Of a stretch of DNA of 64,000 bases, positions 48,897 to 59,895 are shown piece by piece. A program made the position numbers and the translations under genes. Below the pieces are notes generated by a model. That model had not been told where the DNA came from and ran no database searches. It worked only from the letters and a program-made list of their open reading frames with translations. Position 1 is the stretch's first letter. Every line of letters starts with the position of its first letter. Source of the DNA: Barthelona sp. PCE (lineage: Eukaryota > Metamonada: BaSk clade). Where the stretch lies: contig JAUFOR010000008.1 of NCBI GenBank assembly GCA_040285745.1, positions 1,116,001 to 1,180,000 on the forward strand, written 5' to 3'.

Positions 48897-51800
48897 TTAT
48901 TGATGGATGGGTGGTGGTGATAGCGAGATTTGTGACGTCGATGGTGTGTTGAAGAAGCCACTCATACCCATACTCGGTGTACGTGTCATAGTAGGACTGG
49001 ACTGCCTCGGTTTGACCTGCGTAGGTACGTTGAGAGCGGGTTGCTCTGTTTTGGGAGCTGTCTTTTGGTTCTGCTGTTGTTTGCGAACAAAATTTCCATA
49101 TTCTCGAATCATCACGCTATCTTCAGAGGTTAAACGCAAACCAGAATGCTTTGCGAATTTTGTCAGGATGCTGACCATCGTGGAGCGTTTGACCCACAGG
49201 GATTGTTCTTGCTGAATCTCCTCTCTTAAGACCTTCAGTTCACTCTTTTGCTCCTCTGTTTCATCACACAGGCGATCGATTTCAGCAGTCAGGGAGTCGA
49301 CCTGTTTGGCATGCAAGCCCTTGATACTCTCGATCATGTCATTCATGAGCAAGAACTTTTTCTCCTCGTCCTTTCTCTGTGTTTTCAAAACTTCTAATTG
49401 TTCCTTGAGATGGCTGTTCTCTTCAATAAGATTGCTTTCTCCAATAGAATTGAGCTTATCGTTGAGTTCTTTGTTTTCAATCTCAAGTCTCTCAATTGTT
49501 TCGGATTTCTTAGAAAGAGACTCAGTTTTTTGATGAATGTCAGTTTGTAGATTCTTAATAAAGACCTCCTTCTCCGCAACGGAATCGCGTGCAGTCACAA
49601 TAGATCCAATACCTTTTTTGAAGTAGTTGCTGAGGCATGCTTTGATCGACTCACTCGTCTGCTCATCATCTGTTCTGTTCAGAAGGAGCAGGAAGAGCTC
49701 GACGAATGCATTGATCACGTCCTCATCTCTGTTGTCGTCGTTTGTGAACAGTCGAATGAGTAGTTTGTCACCGTTGTTCTTCAGGAAATACTCATCACCG
49801 TTGCTCGAGACAATGCGCCTAATGAGCACCAGGAGGCGAAGGCTGCAGTGCGTCTGAAGGAAAGATATGAGCTGGATGATACTCTTCTCTCCCAATGCTG
49901 ATACTAAGCACATATTTGACTTTTTGTCTGAAAGTGATATAAAGAGATCAACAAACTCAAAGCGGACGCGGTTAGAGCTCAGAGCAGTGTCAAACAGCCT
50001 GAGAAGGGTGCTGTTTATCTGTACATGATCCAAAATACTTTCGTTGACAAGTTGACACAGCATATTAACAGTGGAAACCGCTACGTCTTCTAAAGTGATT
50101 GTTTTTGAAAGTGTCTTGTCCAGCGTGGAGATGATGCCGTTGGTGAATGCAGCAGTCTTAAGTGTGGTTTTCAGTTCATCACCATTTGGTTTAACAAAGA
50201 TTGTATTAAGAAGCTCAATGAATAAAAATAGCGAAGAAGCACAGAAGTTCTTCAACACCAGACCGCCAAGAACACGTAGACTTCTCATATCCTCACAGGT
50301 TAGAACCGAATTCCTGACAACAAGTAGGATAAAGTCAAAGACGATGTTAAACGAGCGTGTAAACTCAGTGACTCCGCTACAAGCTACAAGAATCGCTTCT
50401 GTTGCAGAAACAATAAGAGACAGATCAGGACTGGAATGTGTGAAATGCCATTTAAAAACAGTAGCCGTACCAACGATGACACAATTAAAAGGTTTGATTT
50501 TAAGAATCTCCAGCAAAGCCAACAGTGTCTTCTTTGTAAAAAACGTAACGAATCCCTCTCTGATCAAAAGATCAAAAACTAACTGCAGTGCTGCCGTGGA
50601 AGAATATCTGCTAAGCCATTCGGTAAACTCCACAAAGACCGAGTTGATGTTGAATTCGGCCCTAATTTGATCCAAATCGATAATGTCAAAAAGACTGTTG
50701 AGTAGACGCAGGTGTCGCAAATGCTCACCTTCATCATGCTCCTTCAGAAAGACAAATGTTGAGTTGAAGAGCTGTAGAAGCTCTTGCTGCTTGAAAGACG
50801 TTGATATAACGTTAAAATCACACAGCGAAATGATATCTTCACCATGTTCCCCCATAAAATCTGTGAGACTAACGTCCTTCATTGTCAACAGTGCTTTTGT
50901 TATGGCGGCGGAGTACAGTTCGACCATAGAGTCATCAAGGTGCACAGCCTTCTGTGCATCCAAAATGATAACGGGGGAGAAGATTAGGTTGCTGCTTGTC
51001 ATCAACTGCGCTTGTGCTGTTGCAACGATGGGAAGCAGTTTCCCAACTGCAAGAGCTGAGAAATACGCATCGTTGAACTGACCAAGCGAATTGAACATGA
51101 ATGCAAAGCGCTGAAGTACAAATACCAGCTGGTGCATGACTAATGCCTGGTTACACAGCTCATCGACCCAATCAAATGCAAGCAGGGCCTGCACGAAGCC
51201 AACATCATTCAGATTGGTGATGAATTGTGCTTCGTTTTCTTTCTGCTCAGTGCGTTCGAACACCTCAAGCATGAGCGAAACGTAAGAGAACGTGGGAGCA
51301 GTGACCGAGTTGACCTGATAAACCGGAAGTTCGCTAATTATTGAGTGTGGCACATCCGCGGCCCTCTCTCGCAGCGGGTCAAGTTCAGCAAAAATGAATG
51401 CAAGGAGATCAATGGCGGATTCTGATTCTATGTCATCGTTCTCAGTGAGATAGGTGAAGAAACGGTCAGAAGGGCGCCCAGAAACGAGGCGAGACATGTC
51501 CAGAATGGTATCCATGGTGGCGCACTGCGCGGCATACTCCAGTACGTTGTGCGTCACAGCGTCACTCGACAAAATTGTATCAACAACGCGGACAGAGACA
51601 ATACCACAGTTAACAGCCAGCTGGACAATCTCATCAACATTGCATGTGTCCAGATCTGTCTCTGAGAATAGCAGATGGACGAGCTCATCCTTAAAACCTA
51701 CATCGTGACTCAGCAAAGACTTGAGACATTCGGGAATTCCTTCCCACCCCTCTTCCTTGAGCGCAGGCACACTGAAGAGCAGAATTTCTGCAAATTTCTT

Positions 51801-54800
51801 GACAAACTCGGGGTAATACAAAATGTGCTGGTGTTCCTTGATTATTTCAACAACAATAGGAGTTTTGTACTTAATTGCGAGGTCAAGGGCCAGCTCAGGG
51901 TACTTATCCAGGTACGTGAGCGGGTCCTCGATGAGCTGGTTGTCAGTTCTGATATCCAGAGAAATTATAAGCTCGTTTGTCTCAATATCATCAATACAGT
52001 CGACCAACGCATCAAGATCGTCATCAGCAAACTTTTCAAGCGCCAATGTGATTAGTAGCTTCCACGTATCCGCTGTGAAATTACTATTATGCAGTGCAAT
52101 GATTCCGTGAATGGAGGAGCCAACAAAGAAGTGCGTGGGGATCTCTCCCACTATTGAAAGTAGCAGTGTGAAGCACTCCAAGCTGAAGGTCGTGGAGATT
52201 AGAAGACAAAGAAGATTAAAGAAAGATTTTGACAAGGGAGTGTTTGAATACTTCACATAGTGGAGTACAAACAGCAATTGAGAATCTGAGACTAGTTCAC
52301 CCTCAAGAAGATTGCACGATGAGCCAACAACACTGACTGCTGTGGAAGGGAAAATTTCAGTGTGGAGATCGAGGGGGAAGAGAGAGTTGGACTTCATCAT
52401 ACCGATTATAGTTGCTAATTCGACCTCAGAAAAGTCAGAAACATGGCTCAGCATGGCTGTGAACGCATCTGAAATGAGCCAAGATACCCATTTACCATCT
52501 GTTTTCTCTAACATCTCAATAAAAGTATGAGGGTTTGCGGTAAAGAGCTCAATGATAAAGTCTTTCAACATAGGTGAACTTGATGGGGGCACGTGGCGAT
52601 GGACCAGCGCAAAGAAAACATCAAAGACGATATCAATTGTGCAAACATGCTCCCTCAACTGAGCCAGATGACTGTAAGTATCCTCCGTCAAATTGTCAAG
52701 ATAACCAATGAGAGCAAGAGCAAACTCACATGATGTCTCCACAAGCGTCGGTATCTCGATGGCTTTAGATAGCGCAGCATTGAATAACAGATCAAGGCCA
52801 ATCAAATTCTGGGCATTTGACTTAAAGCATTCATGTTTAACCAACCTTAACAGCACAGAAAGCGTAGTTCCGATCAGATCCTCACTGTTTCCATGTAGTA
52901 AATTAAGAAAATCAATGACATACATGAAATCAGGAAGCTTATAGTATTCGTCGAGAAACTCGTCGAAATCCGTCTCGTCCAGAATCTGAACCACCTTCTC
53001 AATCATTTTGATAGAGTCCATGTTGCCACAGTACTTGAAGAACAAGTTCAAAACAATCGAAAGAGTGCTATCATCGATCTCTATCTCTAGCAAACATGAC
53101 GAGATCATGTTGCCTATGCGTACGTAACCGATAGCAGATACGTCCTTGCCCTTGACAGACATCAGGCGCTTGAGCAGCTTCCTCGCCTGTGTTGGTTCAA
53201 GCAGACCATTATCAATGATGATGATATTTACGAGGTCCAGAAGCAGGCTGAAAGTTGAGCGTCCATGGGTGGAGCACACAAGATCGATAAGAAGATCGAG
53301 GTCAATAGCCTCTTGTAGTACGCTGATACTAAACAGATCCGTTACTGAGAGACAGAGCTCTACAAGTGAAGTATTCAACGTATCACTCAAAAAGCCGAAC
53401 ACGCTCAGCAGGAACTCAGGGTTGTCCGTCTTCAGTTGGTCAATGATGGACAAATCGAATATCTTGACGAAGAACCCCTCTATATTGTTGAAAGATAGAC
53501 GACCCAAAGTGGAAAAACGATTGTTCTTGAATAGTTCATCATAAAGACCGTCATTAAAATCAAGCAGCAACATGCGTGCAACAAGAATAGGGTAGTTGAG
53601 ACTGTTCTCAGTGGTTGAATCGAGCAAAACCATAAGATTCTCAAACAGCTCACTTCGCTCCGCAGTTGACAAGTTTTCAAAGACGGAATCAATGAGGTTG
53701 TAAACAAGATCGTAGTTCGTTGCATTACTGCAAAGAATAAATTGAATAAGAGTTGAGAAATCTCTTGTAAGATCCAATTTAAACTCAATCAGATTTGATT
53801 GGTTCGCAATTAGGAGTATGCTTTGCACTTGATTAATTACAGTATCCAAGATAATCGAAGAGTTGCCTAAAAGATCAAGTTTCTCAAGGATTGTGTAAAA
53901 ACGTTCGACAATGCTCTTGTGGAAGATTGTAGATCGTTTAATAAGTGTTGTGAATGAGTTAATTAACTTAAATTTCTTGAATACGTTGGTATCAAGCTTT
54001 AAAAGTGACTCAACAACTTCATTCTGATCAACAATTGTTTTAAAATCACTATCCTTTTCTGCTTCGTTAAACACAACGTTCCGGAACAAAACTGCAATGT
54101 ACTCAGTTGTGTACTCGGTGCAGTTATCGCTTTTAAGAAGTGAGCATAATTTATCCAACTTTGATCCCACACATCTGGAGTTGTAACCACCAATCTGAGT
54201 AAGTATATTGAAGATATACTTCTCAATCTGGCCATGGTGCTGCTTAAACTCACCAAAGAGCAAATCAATGAATAAATTTATCACCTCCTCACGATCACTG
54301 AAAAAGATATCATCAAACTTGGAGATCAATTGATTCAAATAGCTCTGAAGGAAAACCACAGTTGACAACGTGGATATACTAATGAATGTGCGAATAAGTT
54401 CCAGTAACATATCCTTACGCTCGGTGACTGGGCATATCTCTAACTGAAGCAACTGGAAACCAACTTGAAGAATACTTTCGACCATAAACGCGGTGTAATC
54501 ACTGTCTTGGTCTCTATTTGCAGCCTCCATAACGACAAAACAAGAATCCCAAAAAATGGGCTGAAGAAGGGAACTGCTGTGCATGATTTCTTCAATGTAT
54601 GCAAATGCACCAATGTTAAGAAGCTGGTCAGAAACGGTCTCATGGTTAAACAATTCTTCGTAGAAAATATTTGGGATCAAACTACCGAATGCTTTTGACA
54701 AGGCAACTACAAACATAAATACAGCGGCTTGCTCCTCTCCTTCACAGTCCGCCTGAAGGTCAAGTAGAGAGGATATTGTGGCCTTGAGCCATGGTTGGTC

Positions 54801-57800
54801 CTTGAATGATATGACGTCATCATTCACGAATGAAGATGATAAGAATAGACCACGGTATAACTCCACGCTTTCCATCATACGCGTTGTTGACAGTTCACCA
54901 AGTCTATTGAGCGATGTAAACCACTCCTTAAAGAGTATGGAGAGAACTTCGTTGGAGCTCCACTCAACAGCTTGTTTTGCATTGAACCACAACTGACTGA
55001 GATCAACGATTCGCGAGACTGAGAGTCTTTGCATGACATTCGCGATCACAGATGAGCATTGTGAGCAGTAGGAAGAGAAGAGAGTGAAGTCAGTAAAGCA
55101 TTTAGACACAATGGTCTTGAATAAATCTTCATTCCAATTCTCTAAAAGACTAGCGTTTGTGAAAAGAGTGAATGGATTAGCATTTGAGTAGTCAATGACA
55201 CCAACTGAGCGCTGGACTAAAACTGTGTATTGTTCAATGTCGGTAACATCGTCCAATATCCTAATTTTTTCAAAGTGCGAAAAGATCGACTCACTGCATG
55301 TATGCTTGATTGCATCAGCTAGGGACACCATTTTGTTGACAAGAGCAAGGTCTGTAGTAGTTTTGTGATGAATTAACGTATCCAAATTAGTTTCCAGCGA
55401 CATTGGTAACACTGCATCATTGAAAGAAAAGAATACCAATAAAGACTTTAAGTCCTCGACGACAGTTTCACTGATTTTCTTTTCTACCATCCACCCGACA
55501 ACAACCTTGGCGAAAGCAACGACTGTGCTCTGCGTGGGTATGGAAAAAGTTCTGAGTTTTGAAAAAGCTGAAATAACATCGATAATATCACGCTCACCTC
55601 TACAATACATGTCAGGGTTTGTTACTTCATCGTAAATCAGCTGACATGTCTCATCGTTGAATATGTTGACAGCAATCTTGAGTGGTGAAAGCATTGTGAT
55701 GAGTTTCATCAGTTTGATAAAAACATCTGCATCTGGCAATACTTTTAAGAATTCGTTGAAAACAAGGTGTCCATCATCATGACAGAATTGTAGGAATCGT
55801 TCGAGATCAATGATGCTGCTTGAAAGAAGATTTTCCAAGAAAATTAGGATAGGTTCTCTGAAAAGAACTGGTTTGCTGCACAAAACCTTGATGTAGGCCG
55901 CGATCAGGCCAACAGATGTGCTCTCATACACAAAACTTGGATCAACAAAGTCCATAAAGATAATATTGTTGGCTACAGACAGTACTTGCTCGGTATCGAA
56001 TTCTCGATCCAGTCCGCGTTGGAGCGCGCGATATAGTGTGTCGAAACTAATGTCAGTTTCATTATAGACCAGATCATTTCTACTGTTATAGACGTACTTG
56101 TTGAGTAGAAGTATTACGTCGAGCATTTCATTGCTTAAGGCAGTGAAGTTATCACAGTTCTTATCGCACACGGATAATACTGTGAGCAACTGATTGGGCT
56201 CAATGACGCTATCAAGGTTAGGCTGGGACAAAACCTTTTCCTTTGCATAAGCCAACATCTCAAAAGCAACAACTGAAAGGATGCTGTTTTTCGAAACGTT
56301 CATGAGATCACACTGCTCCAGAACAGCAATCAGACGTTGAATGATGGTTAAGAAGTCGGTGTGCATTAGCGTATTCTTCGAATAAAAGTAATAGAGGAAC
56401 TCAGGGATACTATCCGTGATACAATCTGTGTAATATTCGCTGACCTCTGACGAAAAGGCTTTCTGCTCGATTTTGTTCATACGTATGAATGTATCAAGAC
56501 AGTACAGAAGTGATAGACCGCCAACATCATTGATTGTATCAAAATGCTGTAGCGCTGAAGACAAAAGTTGGAAAACTTTTGCATTGGGAGTGTATTTAGT
56601 TTCAACTGTGACTGGTTGATCGAAAACAGTGGTTGTGGTGACAGCAAAATACAGAAGATTGATTGTGAAGAGCAGGTACTCATGATGTGTTTTGACATTT
56701 TGCAAAAACACAACAAGAAGAGTCTCAAATAACTCGTCAAGTAAGGCGCAGTTTTGTGTCATGGCGCCGATCAAAAGGTTGTGGGAGACTGTGTTGTTGA
56801 ACACGAAGCAAATCAGGAGCTTGGTCACATCTGACAACGTAGCTAAATCAAGCGGGTACTGAGATACATACAAGAGGTTGGTGAAACAACCATTGAATAT
56901 CAGCGAGTCAGCATCAACACAGACACGGGTACTCATTAAAGAAAGAACTGGTTCCATAACGTGTGGGAAGGGGAAGGTGACCATGACTGGGAACAGACGG
57001 CGGTTGTGGCCCAGGCCCCATAGGAGGCTGGATACAGTCCTCTCTTCGACCATTATCGGTGAAAGATCAAGTGTTTCAATGAAAGGTAATAAAGCAATGA
57101 CACGGAAACGGAAATTGATCAATTTAGACCATTTAGCATCGGTAAACAGACCGTTCTTTGCAACTGTCAGGTGCTTGAGAGATGTGAAGTGAGGTAAAAC
57201 ACTTAATAAATGATCAAAATTGAAGAAATTGCTGTGAAGCTCCAATGTCTCAATATTCTTTGCTACAGACGATTCTTTAGTATTCTTGATGGTACTCACA
57301 CGATTAGCGTTCAGTTTAATAATCTTCAGGTTATCAGAGAATAGTTCGTCCAAAACAGAAAAATCTACCGTGGTTATCACGTTGGCAGATATATCAATTT
57401 CATTGACCATTGCTCTGTACGAAGCATCGATGCTTGATAACACTCCTATGTTACTGATTGAATTGTGTGATAAGGATAACTGCCATTGTGTAACGGTGGA
57501 AGCTTTGCTCATAATTCGCTGTAAAATCTCCTGAGTAAGGCGAGATATGTTTGATCTACGTGATTCACGTCTGTTAAATAGTTCATTGTAATTTGTAAAT
57601 AACTGGTTTACCCATATCGGCTCTTGAAGCTGCAGTGTATTATGATCGAAGGGTTTGATCTGCTTGAGCATGAATATGAGCAAATTCAATGCATCATTTT
57701 TGGTAAGATCGAAGTATTCTGCTACTTTTTCCAAAATCGATGGGAATTGGGTCATTTCAAAGTGAGTTTCTTGATTTGCAAGCAGCTTTTCCGTGAACAA

Positions 57801-58463
57801 ACTGCATAATTCGTTAAATTGAAGAAGTAAATTATTCTTTAAATCGTGATAGACTTGATTGAGGTTCTGATTACCAATTACGCTTTGATTATTGAGAATA
57901 CGGAAGCAATGAACATTGAAGCTGATGAGATTGTTGAGGTACTCGAACATTTGTTTGTCTCTACGATTATATATTGTGTAAAGTAAAGATAATAAACTGT
58001 TAAAAGTATCCAAGGACTCAATATCTGGAAATACCAATCTGAAATTCTGAATCTGGGTTGAGATTGTGATGCACTGCTCCTGGTAGTCAGGGGAGATACT
58101 GATCAGATCAGCAAAATGAATTTTCTTTATAACTCGCTCAAAAACAAGTACCAGTAAGCCCGGATATATAAGAACTACGGTATCTAGCTCCTTATATAAG
58201 GCTCGTTTGACGCTCCAACGTGTCAGTTTTAGATCAAAACGAGCATTTTGGATATCGTCGAATGTGTAATTATTCGTTAAAAGCTTTAAAATTAGCGTAT
58301 TCAACGAGCTGGCATCAGACGAATGCCCGTATATGCTTAATGCACAGTCTTTTATGTCCAAAACATTATCATCACTCTTAAGCAATTGTTTGAGTAACGA
58401 ATGATTGATTCTGGGCAAGATGGCATCCTCCTTGATGTGGTGATTGCCCGATGAAATGTCCAT
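48897..58463 (-). CDS. Giant LRR, alpha-solenoid and coiled-coil protein, 3188 aa
   Basis: This is the largest gene in the window. The N-terminus (about 1-200) has a beta-rich segment that could be a PH-like fold (LDTVVLIYPGLLVLVFERVI, FADLISISPDYQEQCITI). Leucine-rich repeats follow (about 330-480; LSLSHNSISNIGVL, IIKLNANRVSTI, TLELHSNFFNF). About 2400 residues of all-helical ARM/HEAT-type solenoid come next, then a charged coiled coil (about 2940-3090) and a Ser/Pro/Thr-rich tail. A PH-like module before LRRs recalls CARMIL, but the solenoid is not part of that family. The role is probably scaffolding. ATG 58463 is the first ATG; the frame above it reads into the hAT target site and has none. 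Without the transposon the upstream gene's stop would lie 47 bp away. Confidence 0.85.
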   Translation of the reverse strand: MDISSGNHHIKEDAILPRINHSLLKQLLKSDDNVLDIKDCALSIYGHSSDASSLNTLILKLLTNNYTFDDIQNARFDLKLTRWSVKRALYKELDTVVLIYPGLLVLVFERVIKKIHFADLISISPDYQEQCITISTQIQNFRLVFPDIESLDTFNSLLSLLYTIYNRRDKQMFEYLNNLISFNVHCFRILNNQSVIGNQNLNQVYHDLKNNLLLQFNELCSLFTEKLLANQETHFEMTQFPSILEKVAEYFDLTKNDALNLLIFMLKQIKPFDHNTLQLQEPIWVNQLFTNYNELFNRRESRRSNISRLTQEILQRIMSKASTVTQWQLSLSHNSISNIGVLSSIDASYRAMVNEIDISANVITTVDFSVLDELFSDNLKIIKLNANRVSTIKNTKESSVAKNIETLELHSNFFNFDHLLSVLPHFTSLKHLTVAKNGLFTDAKWSKLINFRFRVIALLPFIETLDLSPIMVEERTVSSLLWGLGHNRRLFPVMVTFPFPHVMEPVLSLMSTRVCVDADSLIFNGCFTNLLYVSQYPLDLATLSDVTKLLICFVFNNTVSHNLLIGAMTQNCALLDELFETLLVVFLQNVKTHHEYLLFTINLLYFAVTTTTVFDQPVTVETKYTPNAKVFQLLSSALQHFDTINDVGGLSLLYCLDTFIRMNKIEQKAFSSEVSEYYTDCITDSIPEFLYYFYSKNTLMHTDFLTIIQRLIAVLEQCDLMNVSKNSILSVVAFEMLAYAKEKVLSQPNLDSVIEPNQLLTVLSVCDKNCDNFTALSNEMLDVILLLNKYVYNSRNDLVYNETDISFDTLYRALQRGLDREFDTEQVLSVANNIIFMDFVDPSFVYESTSVGLIAAYIKVLCSKPVLFREPILIFLENLLSSSIIDLERFLQFCHDDGHLVFNEFLKVLPDADVFIKLMKLITMLSPLKIAVNIFNDETCQLIYDEVTNPDMYCRGERDIIDVISAFSKLRTFSIPTQSTVVAFAKVVVGWMVEKKISETVVEDLKSLLVFFSFNDAVLPMSLETNLDTLIHHKTTTDLALVNKMVSLADAIKHTCSESIFSHFEKIRILDDVTDIEQYTVLVQRSVGVIDYSNANPFTLFTNASLLENWNEDLFKTIVSKCFTDFTLFSSYCSQCSSVIANVMQRLSVSRIVDLSQLWFNAKQAVEWSSNEVLSILFKEWFTSLNRLGELSTTRMMESVELYRGLFLSSSFVNDDVISFKDQPWLKATISSLLDLQADCEGEEQAAVFMFVVALSKAFGSLIPNIFYEELFNHETVSDQLLNIGAFAYIEEIMHSSSLLQPIFWDSCFVVMEAANRDQDSDYTAFMVESILQVGFQLLQLEICPVTERKDMLLELIRTFISISTLSTVVFLQSYLNQLISKFDDIFFSDREEVINLFIDLLFGEFKQHHGQIEKYIFNILTQIGGYNSRCVGSKLDKLCSLLKSDNCTEYTTEYIAVLFRNVVFNEAEKDSDFKTIVDQNEVVESLLKLDTNVFKKFKLINSFTTLIKRSTIFHKSIVERFYTILEKLDLLGNSSIILDTVINQVQSILLIANQSNLIEFKLDLTRDFSTLIQFILCSNATNYDLVYNLIDSVFENLSTAERSELFENLMVLLDSTTENSLNYPILVARMLLLDFNDGLYDELFKNNRFSTLGRLSFNNIEGFFVKIFDLSIIDQLKTDNPEFLLSVFGFLSDTLNTSLVELCLSVTDLFSISVLQEAIDLDLLIDLVCSTHGRSTFSLLLDLVNIIIIDNGLLEPTQARKLLKRLMSVKGKDVSAIGYVRIGNMISSCLLEIEIDDSTLSIVLNLFFKYCGNMDSIKMIEKVVQILDETDFDEFLDEYYKLPDFMYVIDFLNLLHGNSEDLIGTTLSVLLRLVKHECFKSNAQNLIGLDLLFNAALSKAIEIPTLVETSCEFALALIGYLDNLTEDTYSHLAQLREHVCTIDIVFDVFFALVHRHVPPSSSPMLKDFIIELFTANPHTFIEMLEKTDGKWVSWLISDAFTAMLSHVSDFSEVELATIIGMMKSNSLFPLDLHTEIFPSTAVSVVGSSCNLLEGELVSDSQLLFVLHYVKYSNTPLSKSFFNLLCLLISTTFSLECFTLLLSIVGEIPTHFFVGSSIHGIIALHNSNFTADTWKLLITLALEKFADDDLDALVDCIDDIETNELIISLDIRTDNQLIEDPLTYLDKYPELALDLAIKYKTPIVVEIIKEHQHILYYPEFVKKFAEILLFSVPALKEEGWEGIPECLKSLLSHDVGFKDELVHLLFSETDLDTCNVDEIVQLAVNCGIVSVRVVDTILSSDAVTHNVLEYAAQCATMDTILDMSRLVSGRPSDRFFTYLTENDDIESESAIDLLAFIFAELDPLRERAADVPHSIISELPVYQVNSVTAPTFSYVSLMLEVFERTEQKENEAQFITNLNDVGFVQALLAFDWVDELCNQALVMHQLVFVLQRFAFMFNSLGQFNDAYFSALAVGKLLPIVATAQAQLMTSSNLIFSPVIILDAQKAVHLDDSMVELYSAAITKALLTMKDVSLTDFMGEHGEDIISLCDFNVISTSFKQQELLQLFNSTFVFLKEHDEGEHLRHLRLLNSLFDIIDLDQIRAEFNINSVFVEFTEWLSRYSSTAALQLVFDLLIREGFVTFFTKKTLLALLEILKIKPFNCVIVGTATVFKWHFTHSSPDLSLIVSATEAILVACSGVTEFTRSFNIVFDFILLVVRNSVLTCEDMRSLRVLGGLVLKNFCASSLFLFIELLNTIFVKPNGDELKTTLKTAAFTNGIISTLDKTLSKTITLEDVAVSTVNMLCQLVNESILDHVQINSTLLRLFDTALSSNRVRFEFVDLFISLSDKKSNMCLVSALGEKSIIQLISFLQTHCSLRLLVLIRRIVSSNGDEYFLKNNGDKLLIRLFTNDDNRDEDVINAFVELFLLLLNRTDDEQTSESIKACLSNYFKKGIGSIVTARDSVAEKEVFIKNLQTDIHQKTESLSKKSETIERLEIENKELNDKLNSIGESNLIEENSHLKEQLEVLKTQRKDEEKKFLLMNDMIESIKGLHAKQVDSLTAEIDRLCDETEEQKSELKVLREEIQQEQSLWVKRSTMVSILTKFAKHSGLRLTSEDSVMIREYGNFVRKQQQNQKTAPKTEQPALNVPTQVKPRQSSPTMTRTPSMGMSGFFNTPSTSQISLSPPPIHQ

Positions 58464-58506
58464 GGCAGAAATAGGCCAGAAAAAAGGAGAAAAAAGAGAA
58501 AAACGT

Positions 58507-58514
58507 TTTTTTAC
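58507..58514. repeat. Left 8-bp target-site duplication of the hAT element
   Basis: TTTTTTAC stands directly before the left terminal repeat. An identical TTTTTTAC follows the right repeat at 60029-60036. Eight base pairs is the duplication size typical of hAT transposons. Confidence 0.9.
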
Positions 58515-58647
58515 TAGGCTTTGCAAAAACAGATATAAATATTCCGGTGAAAGAAACTCGCGATTAGCGAGTTGTCCAATCTTTACTAATAATAGTAAAT
58601 AAAAAGATGTTTACAAGTGAATGTACTTACACCAGGTCGAAATTTTG
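58515..58647 (+). repeat. Left terminal inverted repeat, 133 bp
   Basis: It begins TAGGCTTTGCAAAAACAG and matches the reverse complement of 59896-60028 base for base. Two hairpins lie inside: AACTCGC-GATTA-GCGAGTT (58555-58573) and TTTACTA-ATAA-TAGTAAA (58582-58599), possible transposase-binding or structural sites. Confidence 0.93.
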
Positions 58648-58778
58648 CATTTCGCCGGACTCTGGATTTTCAATCTTTTCTCTTTTATTAAATAAACCCC
58701 ATAACGAACAAGAACAGTCAACAATGAGGTGAACAATCATACTTATTCTGTGAAACAATGAAGTTTTCCTCATACTAC

Positions 58779-59195
58779 TTATTCAGCTTCCCTTTCTATA
58801 TTCATGGCTTTCTCAATATCCTCAATTGTTAGTGCTGCAACTGCACCTACTTCATGGTATAAAAACCAGTCAAATCGCAATTGGGTGGTAAGCAATTTTT
58901 GTTTGCATGTATGTGCAGTCTTTAACACCGAAAATCCACGCTCAACACATGCGTTGCTTGCAGGAACCGTCTTGTACTTGTTGACAATCTCTTGAATCAC
59001 ACTCAAACCAACCACATCTTCATGTTGGCAACCATAAATCAGCGCTGAGCGAATATCCCTCTCACGCAAACTCTGATCATCAAAATTAAACCTAAATGAT
59101 GATGATCTGGCGGCTGAAACAGGTGGTTCTGTTGCAAAAGGTGGTGGGCAATTTTCTCTTTCGATAAGGGATTGTATTTCATTCGTTTCATTCAA
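58779..59195 (-). pseudogene. hAT transposase C-terminal fragment
   Basis: The fragment has 138 codons. VPASNACVERGFSVLK is the hAT family's C-terminal dimerisation signature (PASSAxSERxFS pattern), followed by the usual helical region (LLTTQLRFDWFLYHEVG). The frame has no ATG start; a stop lies just upstream at 59199-59201. The catalytic DDE region is absent, so it cannot encode an active enzyme. Other transposase pieces lie upstream in other frames. Confidence 0.82.
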
Positions 59196-59895
59196 AAATT
59201 TAATAGGGGATGACCATCACTATCACTATTCTGCGCATTCAACACATCCTGCAAATTTTGAAGCTCTTAATTGCAAGAAAAAAAATCAGCACAAAAATTA
59301 GTACAAAGAAGTGAAATAATGTGAGCCCTAAACCTTTGTAATACCTAGGATGCCCAAACTGATAACTTAATTCTCTTTCAACACGTATTACATCAGTAAC
59401 AAGTGCATATGAGTGATCTTCAACAGCATACGGTTTTAAATCCTGTTTCCAGAACGAATATATCATCATACCTTTGATCAGCCAATGGAATGTGATCAGA
59501 ATAGGGTTTTACCGTGAAAATGAAAAGACTAACCATATGGGCTTGATTCTTGGTCAGTGATTTGCCTATTTCCATCTTAACCCGACTTTTGCCCTTAGCA
59601 TGGGAGTTGAATAACTCAAATGAGGATGAATGTGCAAAAACTCCATATTTTTCGGAAGTGAAGCTTTTCCTGCTTGCAAAACATCAGTTGTTGATGATGA
59701 AACGCTCAGTTGCATCTGTTCCAGTACTTTTTCTGTGCTGGATAGTGAAATACAAAGTGTTTTCAAAATATCTAGGTTTGCTTGCAACCTGAACAATCAA
59801 TTCCCCTCTGTACACGTATCTGGCTATGTTTGGCACCAATCATGTAATTGTAGGAAAAGCGAAAAACGTGATCAAGGTGAAAAATGGATTTGAGT

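Noticed and set aside
59239-59469. 76-codon reverse frame in the hAT interior as a separate gene
   Set aside because: Its first part (QDLKPYAVED) reads as a transposase remnant, and the rest is a hydrophobic out-of-frame run.
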